Below are positions 7,882 to 18,100 of a stretch of DNA of 64,000 nucleotides, one piece after another; the first letter of the stretch is position 1; each line of letters opens with the position of its first letter. The position numbers were made by a program, and so were the translations under genes. This DNA comes from JAQUOT01 sp041651575 (GTDB taxonomy: Archaea; Nanobdellota; Nanobdellia; SCGC-AAA011-G17; JAFCDX01), in the NCBI GenBank assembly GCA_041651575.1, contig JBAZJB010000001.1:558001-622000 (forward strand), in the 5' to 3' direction. Below the pieces are notes generated by a model. The model searched no databases. It was not told the origin of the DNA and saw only the letters and a program-made list of their open reading frames with translations.

Positions 7882-8802
7882 TTATTTTTCTTCTAATTTT
7901 TTTTCTTTTAATTTATCTTTTAAATTCAACTCTTTTAATAATTCTTTGTATCTGTTTCTGATTGTAACTTCGGTAACACCTGCAACATCTGCAACCTCTC
8001 TTTGTGTTCTTTTTTCATTATTCAATAAAGCTGCAACATATAATGCTGCTGCTGCAATTCCAGTAGGACCTCTACCAGAAGTTAATTCTGCTTTTGTTGC
8101 TTTTTGTAATAATTCTACTGCTTTTGATTGTGCATCTGCACTTAATTTCAATGCTGAAACGAATCTTGGTAAATAATCAACAGGATCTGAAGGTAATATT
8201 CTAATTCCTAATTCTCTTGTAATAAATCTGTAAGTTCTTCCAACTTCTTTCTTTTCTATACCTGAAGCTTCGGATAATTCATCTAATGTTCTTGGAACTT
8301 CATTTCTTCTACATGCAGCATATAATGCTCCTGCAACAACAGATTCCATAGATCTTCCACGAACTAAACCTCTTTGAACAGCCATATGATAAATTCTTGC
8401 TGCTTCTTCGTCAACTGATTTTGGTAATTTTAAGAATGAAGATACTCTTTTTAATTCTGCTAATGCTAATTTTAAATTTCTTTCAATTGCAGTTGATACT
8501 CTGTATTGCCATTTTCTTAATCTGAAGAATTTATTTCTTTCTTTTCCGCCTAATTGGAATATATCTCCTGTTTGACCAATAGAAGTTCCTAAACCTTTAT
8601 CATATTTAGTATAAGTTAAAGCTTGACCTGTTCTACGCCTTGATTCTGCCTTGTCTTCAAATTCACGCCATTCTTGGCCGAAATCAACCATTTTTTCTTC
8701 TATAACAAGACCACAATCACGACAAATAACTTCACCTCTATCTTTCTCTATACTCAAATTATTAGAACCACATTCGGGACATTTTTCAACATAATGAGGC
8801 AT
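7882..8802 (-). CDS. tfb: Transcription initiation factor B (TFB)
   Basis: A 306-aa full-length TFB. The N-terminal zinc ribbon has CPECG (residue 8 onward) and CRDCG (about 27 onward). A B-reader/linker with WREFEDKAESRRR follows, then two cyclin-like repeats marked by ESVVAGALYAACRR and IAAAALYVAALL. The last part contains the helix-turn-helix that reads the BRE upstream of the TATA box. It bridges TBP-DNA and RNA polymerase at promoters. A TATA box lies about 35 bp upstream. Confidence 0.97.
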   Translation of the reverse strand: MPHYVEKCPECGSNNLSIEKDRGEVICRDCGLVIEEKMVDFGQEWREFEDKAESRRRTGQALTYTKYDKGLGTSIGQTGDIFQLGGKERNKFFRLRKWQYRVSTAIERNLKLALAELKRVSSFLKLPKSVDEEAARIYHMAVQRGLVRGRSMESVVAGALYAACRRNEVPRTLDELSEASGIEKKEVGRTYRFITRELGIRILPSDPVDYLPRFVSALKLSADAQSKAVELLQKATKAELTSGRGPTGIAAAALYVAALLNNEKRTQREVADVAGVTEVTIRNRYKELLKELNLKDKLKEKKLEEK

Positions 8803-8833
8803 TTTTAGTTACCATCCTGCAATGCTATAACAA

Positions 8834-8847
8834 GATTTATAAATAGT
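8834..8847 (-). promoter_or_regulatory. tfb promoter (TATA box)
   Basis: The minus strand reads TATTTATAAATC about 35 bp before the tfb ATG. The rest of the 238-bp gap 8803-9040 shows no ORF and no RNA gene that I can identify; a TTTAAAT box near 9011 probably serves the plus-strand gene at 9041. Confidence 0.55.
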
Positions 8848-9040
8848 GTCTAAATCGCATATATAAACGTTTTCATTTATCTTTTAAAAGCTTCTAATGC
8901 CCACTAAATAGGTTTAAAATTTTAAAATTATTAGTTTTAGTTTCATTCTAACATAAATATTGCAGAATATAGGTTTTTAGTATTTTTATTGAAATCGAAG
9001 TCTAAGAAAGATTTAAATCTCAAATCAGTTTATTATTTAT

Positions 9041-9298
9041 ATGCAAAAAAATTATTTAATTGTTTTAATTATTTTTTTATTATTGTTAGCTATATTTTTC
9101 TTCCCAAAACCTTGTAAAGAAGGGTTTGTGCAAGAAGATGCTATTCAAAAAGATTGTAAATGTTTAGGTATAAAACATGCTTTCTCCTCCATAAATAAAT
9201 GGGCATGTTCAGGATGTGGTTGGAAAACTTATTGTTTAGGAATACCTTATTCTTATTCTTGTGAAAGTATGAGTAAAGGTATAGTTCCTTGTAATTAA
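9041..9298 (+). CDS. Small secreted Cys-rich protein
   Basis: An 85-aa protein with an N-terminal hydrophobic helix (about residues 5-22) acting as signal or anchor, then an outer domain with eight cysteines (including CKC and CSGCGWKTYC) that could form disulfides or bind metal. It has its own TATA-like box near 9011 and converges with the next gene, overlapping by 4 bp. No family recognised. Confidence 0.72.
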   Translation: MQKNYLIVLIIFLLLLAIFFFPKPCKEGFVQEDAIQKDCKCLGIKHAFSSINKWACSGCGWKTYCLGIPYSYSCESMSKGIVPCN

Positions 9299-9786
9299 AA
9301 ATTAATTATCCCTAATGCAGGCAATATTCCACCGAAAATTAAAATTAGTAAAACCATTGTATCTCTTATTGTTCTATCTGGTTTTCTTATTTCTAAATGG
9401 AAAAATGCAGTATACAATTCGTAAGCAAGATATAAACTAAAAAAAGCAAGTCCTATTGGAAGAGAAATATATCTTACTGTTAATAATCCTAAAGTATTAT
9501 ATAAAAAAGCTAGAGCAACTCCAGAAGAAATTTTATTTAAAGTATAATATTTTCTTAAACTTTCAAAATCTACTATTTTTGATTGCGAAACTAAAGCTGC
9601 TATCCAAAAAGGTATTGATAAAACTAATTGACCTGCAATTAAATTTGATTCTAATAATTCAGATTTTACAGTAAGCATTAAAATAAAAATAGTAATAGTT
9701 ACTCCTAAAAATCTAGCATCAACAGTAACATATTGAGGAGAACGTTTTAATCTCTGAATTTCCTCTCTCCTATCCTCTTTTTTCAT
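9295..9786 (-). CDS. Polytopic membrane protein of unknown function
   Basis: A 163-aa protein with a charged cytoplasmic N terminus (basic and acidic residues 1-20) and about five hydrophobic segments, the last one ending at the C terminus. No charged residue inside the membrane suggests a transporter. Not recognised. Confidence 0.72.
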   Translation of the reverse strand: MKKEDRREEIQRLKRSPQYVTVDARFLGVTITIFILMLTVKSELLESNLIAGQLVLSIPFWIAALVSQSKIVDFESLRKYYTLNKISSGVALAFLYNTLGLLTVRYISLPIGLAFFSLYLAYELYTAFFHLEIRKPDRTIRDTMVLLILIFGGILPALGIINF

Positions 9787-9820
9787 AAATTTAATAAGGT
9801 TATAGAATTTAAAAAGTTTG

Positions 9821-10198
9821 TTATATCAAAACTGCGTTTAAAGTTCCTTCTTGCCCAGGTCTTGAAGTTACTTTTGCTTTTCCTAATTCAGTATCAATTA
9901 TAGCTCCTTTTGTCATAATGTTTCTTCTAACATAATGTCTATTTGCAGGATTTTCTACAATGGTTTTTATTTTTACAACTTTAGATTTTTTTGTTTTTGG
10001 ATTAAATACATTTGCTACATTTGCAGTTAACATTTTTTGTTTTTGACAACCACTTCTTGCTCTTACTGATTTTTTCTTAGTTTCTTGTAAAGAAGTTAGA
10101 ATAGGATTTCCTGCTAATTCAGAAATTTTTTTCTTTCTAAAATTAATATATTTTCCACTAGTTATTTTCCTTTTTGCTCTTAAATGCGATCTTACCAT
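9821..10198 (-). CDS. rps8e: 30S ribosomal protein S8e
   Basis: A 125-aa basic protein with the S8e signatures: N-terminal basic stretch around KRKITSGKY, the RARSGCQKQKML segment in the middle, and the C-terminal ENPANRHYVRRNIMTKG followed by GKAKVTSRPGQEG. The length is normal for archaea. It is divergent from the LSm-L37e operon, so the 98-bp gap holds promoters for both sides. Confidence 0.96.
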   Translation of the reverse strand: MVRSHLRAKRKITSGKYINFRKKKISELAGNPILTSLQETKKKSVRARSGCQKQKMLTANVANVFNPKTKKSKVVKIKTIVENPANRHYVRRNIMTKGAIIDTELGKAKVTSRPGQEGTLNAVLI

Positions 10199-10252
10199 AG
10201 AAAAAATGGAGTATTTTCATTTAAAAATCTTTTCCTTTTCAAAAACCGAATA

Positions 10253-10291
10253 GTTTAAATACTATAAATTAAACAAAATTCTAGGGGGTTT
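10253..10291 (+). promoter_or_regulatory. LSm-L37e promoter and strong RBS
   Basis: TTTAAATACTATAAATT (10254-10270) is a TATA-like stretch, and AGGGGG (from 10284) sits about 7 bp before the ATG at 10297 as a strong Shine-Dalgarno sequence. Confidence 0.5.
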
Positions 10292-10296
10292 TAAAT

Positions 10297-10524
10297 ATGC
10301 CTGAATCTGAAAGACCTTTAGATGCATTGAATAATGCAAGAAACAAGAAAATAATTGTAGAACTAAAAAATGGTAAACAATTAATAGGAAAGCTAAAAGC
10401 TTTTGATATTCATATTAATGTTGTTCTAGACGATACAGAAGAACGTGAAGCTGGAGAAATAAAAAGGAAGCTTGGAACAACTTTTGTAAGAGGAGATACA
10501 ATAATACTTATTTCACCACAATAA
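10297..10524 (+). CDS. Sm-like (LSm) RNA-binding protein
   Basis: A 75-aa archaeal Sm protein. Sm1 (about residues 17-47: IIVELKNGKQLIGKLKAFD then NVVLDD) and Sm2 (about 60-74: TFVRGDTIILISP) are both intact, including the Sm1 Gly and the Asp/Asn pair of the RNA-binding pocket. It forms heptameric rings that bind U-rich RNA. It is followed after 13 bp by rpl37e, the conserved archaeal LSm-L37e operon. Confidence 0.95.
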   Translation: MPESERPLDALNNARNKKIIVELKNGKQLIGKLKAFDIHINVVLDDTEEREAGEIKRKLGTTFVRGDTIILISPQ

Positions 10525-10537
10525 GTGAGGATTTAAA

Positions 10538-10735
10538 ATGGGAACTGGAACTCCTTCTATGGGTAGAAAATCTGGTAAAAGAAGATTAGTTACTAGATGC
10601 AGACGTTGTGGAAAAAGATCTTATCATGTTAGACATAAGAAATGTTCTTCTTGTGGTTTTGGTAGATCAGCTAAATTAAGAGGCTATAATTGGCAAAAAC
10701 CAAATAAAAAGTATATAAAAAAAAGAGCTAAATAA
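10538..10735 (+). CDS. rpl37e: 50S ribosomal protein L37e
   Basis: A 65-aa basic zinc-ribbon ribosomal protein. The four cysteines of the zinc site are CRRCG and CSSCGFG, and the N terminus MGTGTPSMGRKSGKR is diagnostic of L37e. It is in operon with LSm and has a GAGG Shine-Dalgarno just upstream. Confidence 0.96.
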   Translation: MGTGTPSMGRKSGKRRLVTRCRRCGKRSYHVRHKKCSSCGFGRSAKLRGYNWQKPNKKYIKKRAK

Positions 10736-10775
10736 TTCAAAACCTTTTTAAAATAGATTTCTTTTATATTTGTAT

Positions 10776-10857
10776 GCGGGAATGCCGGAGCGGTCAAACG
10801 GGCTAGGTTTAGGCCCTAGTGCTTAGTGCTACGCAGGTTCGAGTCCTGTTTCCCGCA
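10776..10857 (+). tRNA. tRNA-Leu (TAG)
   Basis: A class II tRNA of 82 nt: acceptor GCGGGAA/TTCCCGC with A73, anticodon stem CTAGG/CCTAG with loop TTTAGGC (anticodon TAG), a long variable arm, and T-arm GCAGG TTCGAGT CCTGT. The long variable arm and A73 agree with leucine identity. No intron. A TATA-like run (TTTTATATTTG) lies just upstream. Confidence 0.95.
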
Positions 10858-10875
10858 CTTATTTTTCAATAGAAA

Positions 10876-10903
10876 AATTTATATACTATAACCAACTATA
10901 GTT
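10876..10903 (+). promoter_or_regulatory. Toxin-antitoxin promoter with palindromic operator
   Basis: A TATA box (AATTTATATACT) is followed by the 10-bp perfect palindrome AACTATAGTT at 10894-10903, directly before the antitoxin ATG at 10908. That is where an autoregulating antitoxin would bind. Confidence 0.5.
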
Positions 10904-10907
10904 TGAT

Positions 10908-11126
10908 ATGGCAACAACAATTCAAATAACAGAAAATCTTCAAGGAGAACTAAACAAAAAAAAGATTTTTGATAGAGAAACTTATGAAGAAGTTATATGG
11001 GATTTAATAGAAGATACTAAAGAACTTTCTGAAGAGACAAAAAAAGAACTTGCTCAATCTCGTGAAGAAATTAAAAAAGGAAAAATTCATACTCTTGAAC
11101 AAGTTAAAAAAGAGTTAAGATTATAA
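10908..11126 (+). CDS. Antitoxin of a RelBE-type pair
   Basis: A 72-aa acidic protein. The N-terminal part (ATTIQITENLQGELNKKK) looks like the strand and start of a ribbon-helix-helix DNA-binding domain. The C-terminal half is a Glu/Lys-rich helix ending HTLEQVKKEL, typical of RelB/Phd-like toxin-binding tails. Its stop overlaps the toxin start by 1 bp (TAATG), ensuring coupled translation. Pair assignment rests on the downstream RelE homologue. Confidence 0.85.
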   Translation: MATTIQITENLQGELNKKKIFDRETYEEVIWDLIEDTKELSEETKKELAQSREEIKKGKIHTLEQVKKELRL

Positions 11127-11374
11127 TGTATGAAATAATATTTTCAGATACTGCTAAAAAACAGCTTGAAAAATTAGAAAAGAGCGTTCAAGAAAGAATA
11201 ATTAAAGCACTTGAAAGAATTAAAATACGCCCAGAATCATATATCACCAAACTTATAGGAGATCCTGGATATAAATTTCGTGTTGGAGATTATCGTTTAA
11301 TTTTAGATGTGAATAGAGATAAACTACAAATTCTTGTAATTAAAGTCGGTCATCGTAAAAATGTTTATAATTAA
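11126..11374 (+). CDS. relE: RelE/ParE-family toxin
   Basis: An 82-aa RelE-superfamily protein: N-terminal strand YEIIFSDTAKKQLEKL, helix hairpin, then the core KFRVGDYRLILDV and the C-terminal VIKVGHRKNVY. The basic and aromatic residues Arg in RVGDYR, His-Arg in GHRKNVY and the final Tyr match mRNA-interferase RelE of the archaeal type. It would cleave mRNA in the ribosomal A site when released from its antitoxin. Confidence 0.92.
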   Translation: MYEIIFSDTAKKQLEKLEKSVQERIIKALERIKIRPESYITKLIGDPGYKFRVGDYRLILDVNRDKLQILVIKVGHRKNVYN

Positions 11375-12102
11375 TTAAGAATTGCTTTAAATTTCATTTC
11401 TATTAAAATAATTAAAGAAATTATAATTATTAATACTAAAAAAGAGATTAAGATTGGAACTATTAAAAAAGCCAGAGTATAAATTCCTAAGAAGAAACAA
11501 GCAGTTAGATAAGATATTATTAAAAGAATTAAAACAAAATATAATAAAATTAATTTCCAATTTTTTGCTGATTTTAATATATTTTTAATAGAATTTATAT
11601 TTAGATAAGATAATAATAAGAAATATGGAAGTATTAATAATATAATTAAATATATTATTGAAAAAATTAATGAAAATTCTGATAATTGGTTAAATAACTT
11701 TGATAGTATAAAAATTATTATTAAATAAAAAGGAATTGTTATTATTGAAAATCTTAATAGATATTTTTTAAAATTCTTTTCTTTTGAAAGAGTATAAAAA
11801 TTATAGGATTGGAATATACACCAAATTATAAAAAAAGATAAAGGTATGAATATATACCAAAAATATACCATATTTGATATCATTGAATTTAAATCTGTTA
11901 ATTGGGTATTTGCTGCTGCTATATTAGAAGTTATATTTTCTTGTAAAGATTGTTGTATATTTTGTATTTGGTAAGAAACTAAAGTTAATTTTTGAATATA
12001 AGAGGACATTTGTTTTTTTATAAATAAAGAAATTGAGATTAAAAATACTGTAAAAAGTATGTTAATTGTGAATAGTTTTTTGAATTTAGTTTTTTTAATC
12101 AT
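11371..12102 (-). CDS. Membrane protein in operon with the giant secreted protein
   Basis: A 243-aa protein with a first TM helix near residues 10-27, an extracytoplasmic Gln/Asn/Ser-rich helical stretch of about 50 residues, and then about five more TM helices in two groups. Its start overlaps the end of the 2168-aa gene by 4 bp, so the two are translationally coupled and probably work together, for example as a membrane anchor. It converges with relE. No family recognised. Confidence 0.8.
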   Translation of the reverse strand: MIKKTKFKKLFTINILFTVFLISISLFIKKQMSSYIQKLTLVSYQIQNIQQSLQENITSNIAAANTQLTDLNSMISNMVYFWYIFIPLSFFIIWCIFQSYNFYTLSKEKNFKKYLLRFSIITIPFYLIIIFILSKLFNQLSEFSLIFSIIYLIILLILPYFLLLSYLNINSIKNILKSAKNWKLILLYFVLILLIISYLTACFFLGIYTLAFLIVPILISFLVLIIIISLIILIEMKFKAILN

Positions 12103-15100
12103 TTTATTAAGGCATTATATGCTCCGATAATTAACCACTTATCTATATCTTTTTTTTCTGTTACTCCAGTTAATGTATTATCTTGTTTTGCAAAATTTTT
12201 TCTAGTAGTATCATCTCCTTCTTTTTCTATTTGAATAATTCTACAATGTTCATCAGCATTACACATTTTTACTATTTGAGTTATACCATTTTTAAAATCT
12301 TTTGTAAAGGTTATTCTTTTACTATTACCTAAAAATATCCACCCTTGATTTGTATTATAAGTATAACTTTCTAAAACAGTATTTTCAAATGTTCTAATCA
12401 AAATGTTTATTCCTTTCAAAGCAATAGTATTACATCTATTGTCCCTCCAAGTACATTTTTCTTTACATTTAGAGATGCATTCAGATTTTGATAAACTATA
12501 ACAAACATCACATTGATCTAGTGGAGTAATAGGCTTGCATTTATTATTTTCCAAAATACAAGTTTTATCACATTGCATACAAAGAAGTTTAGTTTCTTCT
12601 AAATTATTTAAATCATTAAAACTTTCACACTTTCCACCACAATCACTACAAAAGAAATTATAACTTCCGAAGACACTATAAGTAGCATAGCAATCTGATC
12701 CCTTTTTTTCATTGTTACATTCTTCTTTATCACAAGTGTTTAAAGCACCATTTCCACAATCTGAACATTTAGAAATTAATCCCGGAAGTGTAGTTGATGC
12801 TAAATACTTTACTTCTATGGTGGCGGTATTATCTGTTAATCCTTTTAAATTTAATTGCACTCTTTTATTATATTCCTTACAATATACCTCCACAGGGGTA
12901 TCTTTATATAATATTTCTCTTACACTTATACCGGTGAAACAAGTTTTTGGTAAAATTATGCTAGCCGTAGTTGGAATAGGTTCTCCTACTCTTTTTATTT
13001 CTTCAACTATTTCTTGCTCACTATCAGATATTACTGAAAGTTTTCTTTCTTTTGCGGTTGTTGTTCCTATACTCTCTAATTTTATCCAAAATTCTGGAAA
13101 ATCTTTTAATATTCCTTTTTGCATTTCTCCTTCTTTAATTGTTATTTTTTGTGTATTTGATAAAACAGTTTGTGTAGCAGGATTATTACATGTATTTACC
13201 TTCCAAATACAAGGGAATAGACAAGCAGCAGGATCAAAAACTTTTGTACAATCGCTCTCTGTTGTTTCACTTCCTCCTCCACCCTTATTATTTACATTTA
13301 TGGTTTCTTCCACACATTTCTTCTCTACACATCTAAACCCTTTAAGACATTCGTTAACATTATCTCCGCATTCAACTCTTTCAATAGATGTTTTAATTGT
13401 ATCTCCAAGCAACATATAAATTTCTCCAACTCTTATTTGAGACCATATTTTTATAGAAGTATCTAAAGAATATTGTGATAATTCTACATAATTTATTACT
13501 GCTTCATTATTTGAAGGAATATCTTTTTCTGTTTTTTCTTTATTAAAACCTTTAAAATCATTTCCAGATAATAAACCAATCAAAATTTCTTTTTTGCTTT
13601 CTAAATTTTTATTTTCTTTAGCAAGACTTAATTTAGATTCTAATTCTGCAAAATAAGCTTTACTTTTTTGTACATCAAATAAACCCGCTAAAATTTCATT
13701 ATATTTTGCTGTTCCTTCATCCATTTGTTTCTTATTCAAAGCAAAGGCATTCATTACATCCTCTCTTTTTTCTTTATTTTTTATATCAATTGTCTTTGTA
13801 TTTATCCAACAAATACCTAAATCATTTCCAGATTTATCTTTTCCACAAGTACTTCCTGCAATTGGACTCCAATCATTTGCATTGGTTCCAGAACCAGGAT
13901 TTATAGTAGAACAAGTTCTTACAATTCCAGTACTTATTGCACCATATTCTTCTGGTAAAACTACACTTCCCAAACTCGTACTTAAGGTAGGAGAATCAGG
14001 AACACATTGTTTTTGAGAAGTTATTTTTCTAGCTGCTTCGTTTTGTACAATCTCATCATTTAATGCATTCAAAGCATAATTGGTAGTTACTTTTCCAAAT
14101 CCACATTCTGTACTTCCACTTATAGAAACACAAATTTTAGTCATTCCAGGTTTATCAAATACTTTATTATTTTTATCAGCATATTTTCCATATTCAATTA
14201 TTTCATAAGCAGATCCTCTCTGTTCTGAAGTTACTGGTATAGAATATCCTTGATCATCCACCAAATAAACAGCATATTTTACTCCTTTTGAATTTACTCC
14301 TGTTCTTAATGCTTCAGGAATACTTCCTGCATATATGTGGAAATAAACATTATACAAAGACATTTCTTGTAAATTTCCTAGTTTATTTGTTCCAGTTGAA
14401 GGAATATTTCCTGCTTCTGTTATATAAGGAGATTCATCAAATTCAGCATAAAATTGTGGAGGATTTTCTGGCTCAGAAATTTGATCTAATAAACTTCCTA
14501 CTTCGGCAAACTTTCCAAATATTGCAGCCTTACAAATTTTTGTACCAAATTCTTGTGTGCTCATTGCATTATAAGCACTAAATGCACTTGAGGCATATTC
14601 TTTTGTAAAGTAATTAACCATATTAGAGGTTGTTTCCATATTTGTAGTAAAGTCTAAATATTCAGAACCTCCAGAATTTATTCCAAACATTTTTTCTGAA
14701 ATAAAGTTTATCAATCCTCCCTGCATATTAAAAGTATTAATTATTTCTTTCCATAATAATTCACATATTCCTAAGGATCTTATTTTATCACAAATTCCGA
14801 TATTTTCATGATTTATTTTTGAAGTATGTAGACATTGAACAAATCCTTCTAACAAAGACCTTATACTTTTTAATCCAGCAGAAATTCCAGGCAAGCAAAT
14901 AGGTAAAGGGGTTTCTGGATAATTTGGCATTCCTAAAACCAATGAACCAATAATTCCTGTTTCTACAACACTTCCAGAAACTTCATAATTGCCTCCTAAA
15001 TTAAATCTTGAATTAGGACACATTACAGGATCACAAACTGCAAACAAAGTCTTACAATCATCTGGATCCATAAAATCTTGACAATTTGCATTTGTACTTG

Positions 15101-18100
15101 ATTGTGCTAATTTATATCCTTGCATACTACACAAGAAAGGTCTATTTGTATTTGGATTTAAAGAACCCATTAAAGAACCTCCTTCTGTACAAGTACTTGA
15201 TTTATATTTTGCTACCAAGTTTTGACACAATCCCTTTGTATCTTCTCTGGTATTGATTACATCTTTTCCTGCAATTAATCTATCTTCTCCAGAACAAAGT
15301 AATCCATCTGCTCCAACATTCCAATATTCACAATCATTAGGAGTTCCATATTCATACCAACTTAATATTTTTACAAAATTACCATTAGAACCTGTTGGAA
15401 GACAGAAAGGTTTTCCTTTTTCTATAAATTCTGCTTTTGCATTTTGAGCATATTTATCATTTAATCCAGAATCAGCCGATTTTAATGATTGAAGTGCAAT
15501 TATATATTTATCATCCTTAGTAGTATCTTTATAAACATTATATCCTTGGAATTTCCATTCAGAGTCTAAACATGTTTTTTTAGTTGATTCAGAAGAACAT
15601 ATTATATTTTTAACATTTTCCGGTGCATCACTTACCTTAAGTAATTTATAAGTTCCAGAATCTGTTATTGTTACTTTTCCAGTAGTGGAATCTATATTTG
15701 TAGAATAAGTAGTTGCGGTAATTCCAGTCTCAATATTAGTTTCAGATACTAAAGGTTCTATTTTTACATTTTTAGCATCTATCCCGAATTCGTTATTAAA
15801 TTGATTAATATATCTCTTTTCATCCTCAGGACTGATTTTAGCATTTGTATCTAAAACTCCCAATGCCAGGTTGTATAAATATTGGAATCTGCTAGTTGCT
15901 TCTGTTTTTTTATTTGCAGATAATTCATTAAAATTTGTTGTTCCTATATTAGATTTCTCATATGCTGCATCATATGCATTTAATTTATTTTTAATAGAAT
16001 TTTTTGCATCATCACATTTATCTTCTCTATATTCATCTATTCCTAAATTTTCATTTTTCATATCCACACAATAAAATTGATAATCTAAAAATTGAGCTTT
16101 ATCAACAGGATTTGCTATTAAAGCATTTTTATTTAATTCTGCTGCATTTTCAATTATTTTTTTATTTTCATCATTATCATAAAGGTCAATTCCACTTAAA
16201 CAAGAATTATCTTTTGAAGTAAGGCAATCATTTCTTTTACCTACCAAACCTTCTGCAACATTTAATGTAGATTCAATTTCATCAGCTTTATCAGTAAGAC
16301 ATTGACTCATTGTTTTTTTCTCAGGACTGCTTAAAATTTCTTTCTTACATTCATCATTATACATCGGCATTACTTCTTTTCTTGCTAAGGCTCTATCTGC
16401 TGCACCTGCAGTAAAAGCATTTTTAACAATTAATAAACCATAAGTAACCATACATACATTCTTCCAAACTTTTATTATATCATCAAGTTGTTTTATAAAT
16501 TTACTAAGTTGGTCTATTTGTTTTTGAGTTGCATTTATCATTTTATCAATCTGTTCTGGAGTCCATTCTATCATTCTTTTATCTACACCTAAATGAACTT
16601 GGAAATTTGAAGTAGAATATGCTTCTCCTGTTCCAGGATAAACTGTAACATATGCTCTTTTCTTTGAATTTATTTTTTTAAGAGAAATATCCACTATAGA
16701 ATTTTGTACTGGTTTTCCATCGGTCCCTATATCTTTATAAATTGTAGTTGCTTTTCCAGGATTAATATATACTGTTTGTTCAGAAACCTCTGAGGTTACA
16801 CCTAAGGTGGATTTTGTCTGACGTTTTCTGGATAAATAAACTGTATTACTATCTATTTTATCTATATACCAAATTAATTTCTCTCCTACAGAATTAAATT
16901 GATAACTTGTTCCATCAAGTATAGATATAGGTTCTCCTTCTCTATAAATACCTGATACTCCTCCAATAGTTAATTCTGCAGTAGATTTATCTGCTTCAGC
17001 CACAGGAATTATATCTACTAAACTGACAAATGCTCCTTCATCTTCTAAATAAACCATCTCTGATTTTGAATTTGTATAAAGATCATTTTTTAATTGGGCT
17101 ATTTTTGTTGTAATTTCATTTGTCTGTTCTGCATGGCCATAATAATAAATTGCTATTTTTTTTGCATTAAATGAATCTGTATTTACAGGAAGTATATCTG
17201 ACAATCTTTCATAATTTTGTCCAATTAAATCATAAGCATAATAAGTATATTTTTGATTATCTCCTGCATCTTTTATTGAGTCTTTTAATTTTTGTATAGA
17301 AGTACAATATAATTTCATTGCATTATCATTATCATTTTTATCGTTATTACTTTTAACTAAATCATTTAAAGTTGGAGTTTCTTGTAATATATTTTTATCA
17401 CAAAGATTATTTTCTATTCCTTCAACTTGAACTTTATCAGATAAAATAAGAGTTTCTGTCTCTCCTGTAGCTTTATCATTATATGTTCTATATAAAATTT
17501 TTATATCTCCATAAGAATTTCTTATTATTACTTGTTGAGTTGTTAATTTTTGAGCACTTCCTGCAGATACACATTTTCCACTATAACACGTTAATCCACT
17601 TGGACAATTAGCATCAGTCTTACAACTTATTTCAGTAGTATCATTAGAAATTGAATCTATTATCCAATTTGAACCAGAATAAATTTTCATTCCTCTTGCA
17701 ATTGTTTTTGTAGTTTGTTCTCCATTAACTGTAACTTTTAGCTGAGCAGTATCTTCTGGTTCACTTACTTCATTTAATTTTAAAGTAAACCTATCATTAA
17801 AAAATGAAGAAGAACCAGGTAAAGACATTGTTCTTGAATCTCCTTTGGTTAAAACAACAATTCCTCTTCTTTCTAATTCACTTGCGTCTCCAATTCCCAA
17901 TAATCCAAAACCAGAACCATAAACTTGTATATAGGCCCTATTCCCTTCAATTTTAGTAACTCTCAAATAACCTTTTCCATTCCAAAAAGAATTTGAAATA
18001 GAATCTGTTTTTTTCCAATCCTCTTCAACAGAAGATTCTTTTAAAATTAAATCCTGTGCAGATACATCTCCAAAACCTCTATTAAAATCAAAATATAATT

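Noticed and set aside
8803..9040. Small RNA gene or hidden ORF upstream of tfb
   Set aside because: No reading frame over 30 codons with an RBS and no recognisable RNA fold; only promoter-like boxes are seen.
12712..13419. Long open frame on plus strand opposite the 2168-aa gene
   Set aside because: It is a shadow of the real minus-strand gene; composition is Phe/Ser-rich with no RBS, and the minus frame has a signal peptide and operon context.
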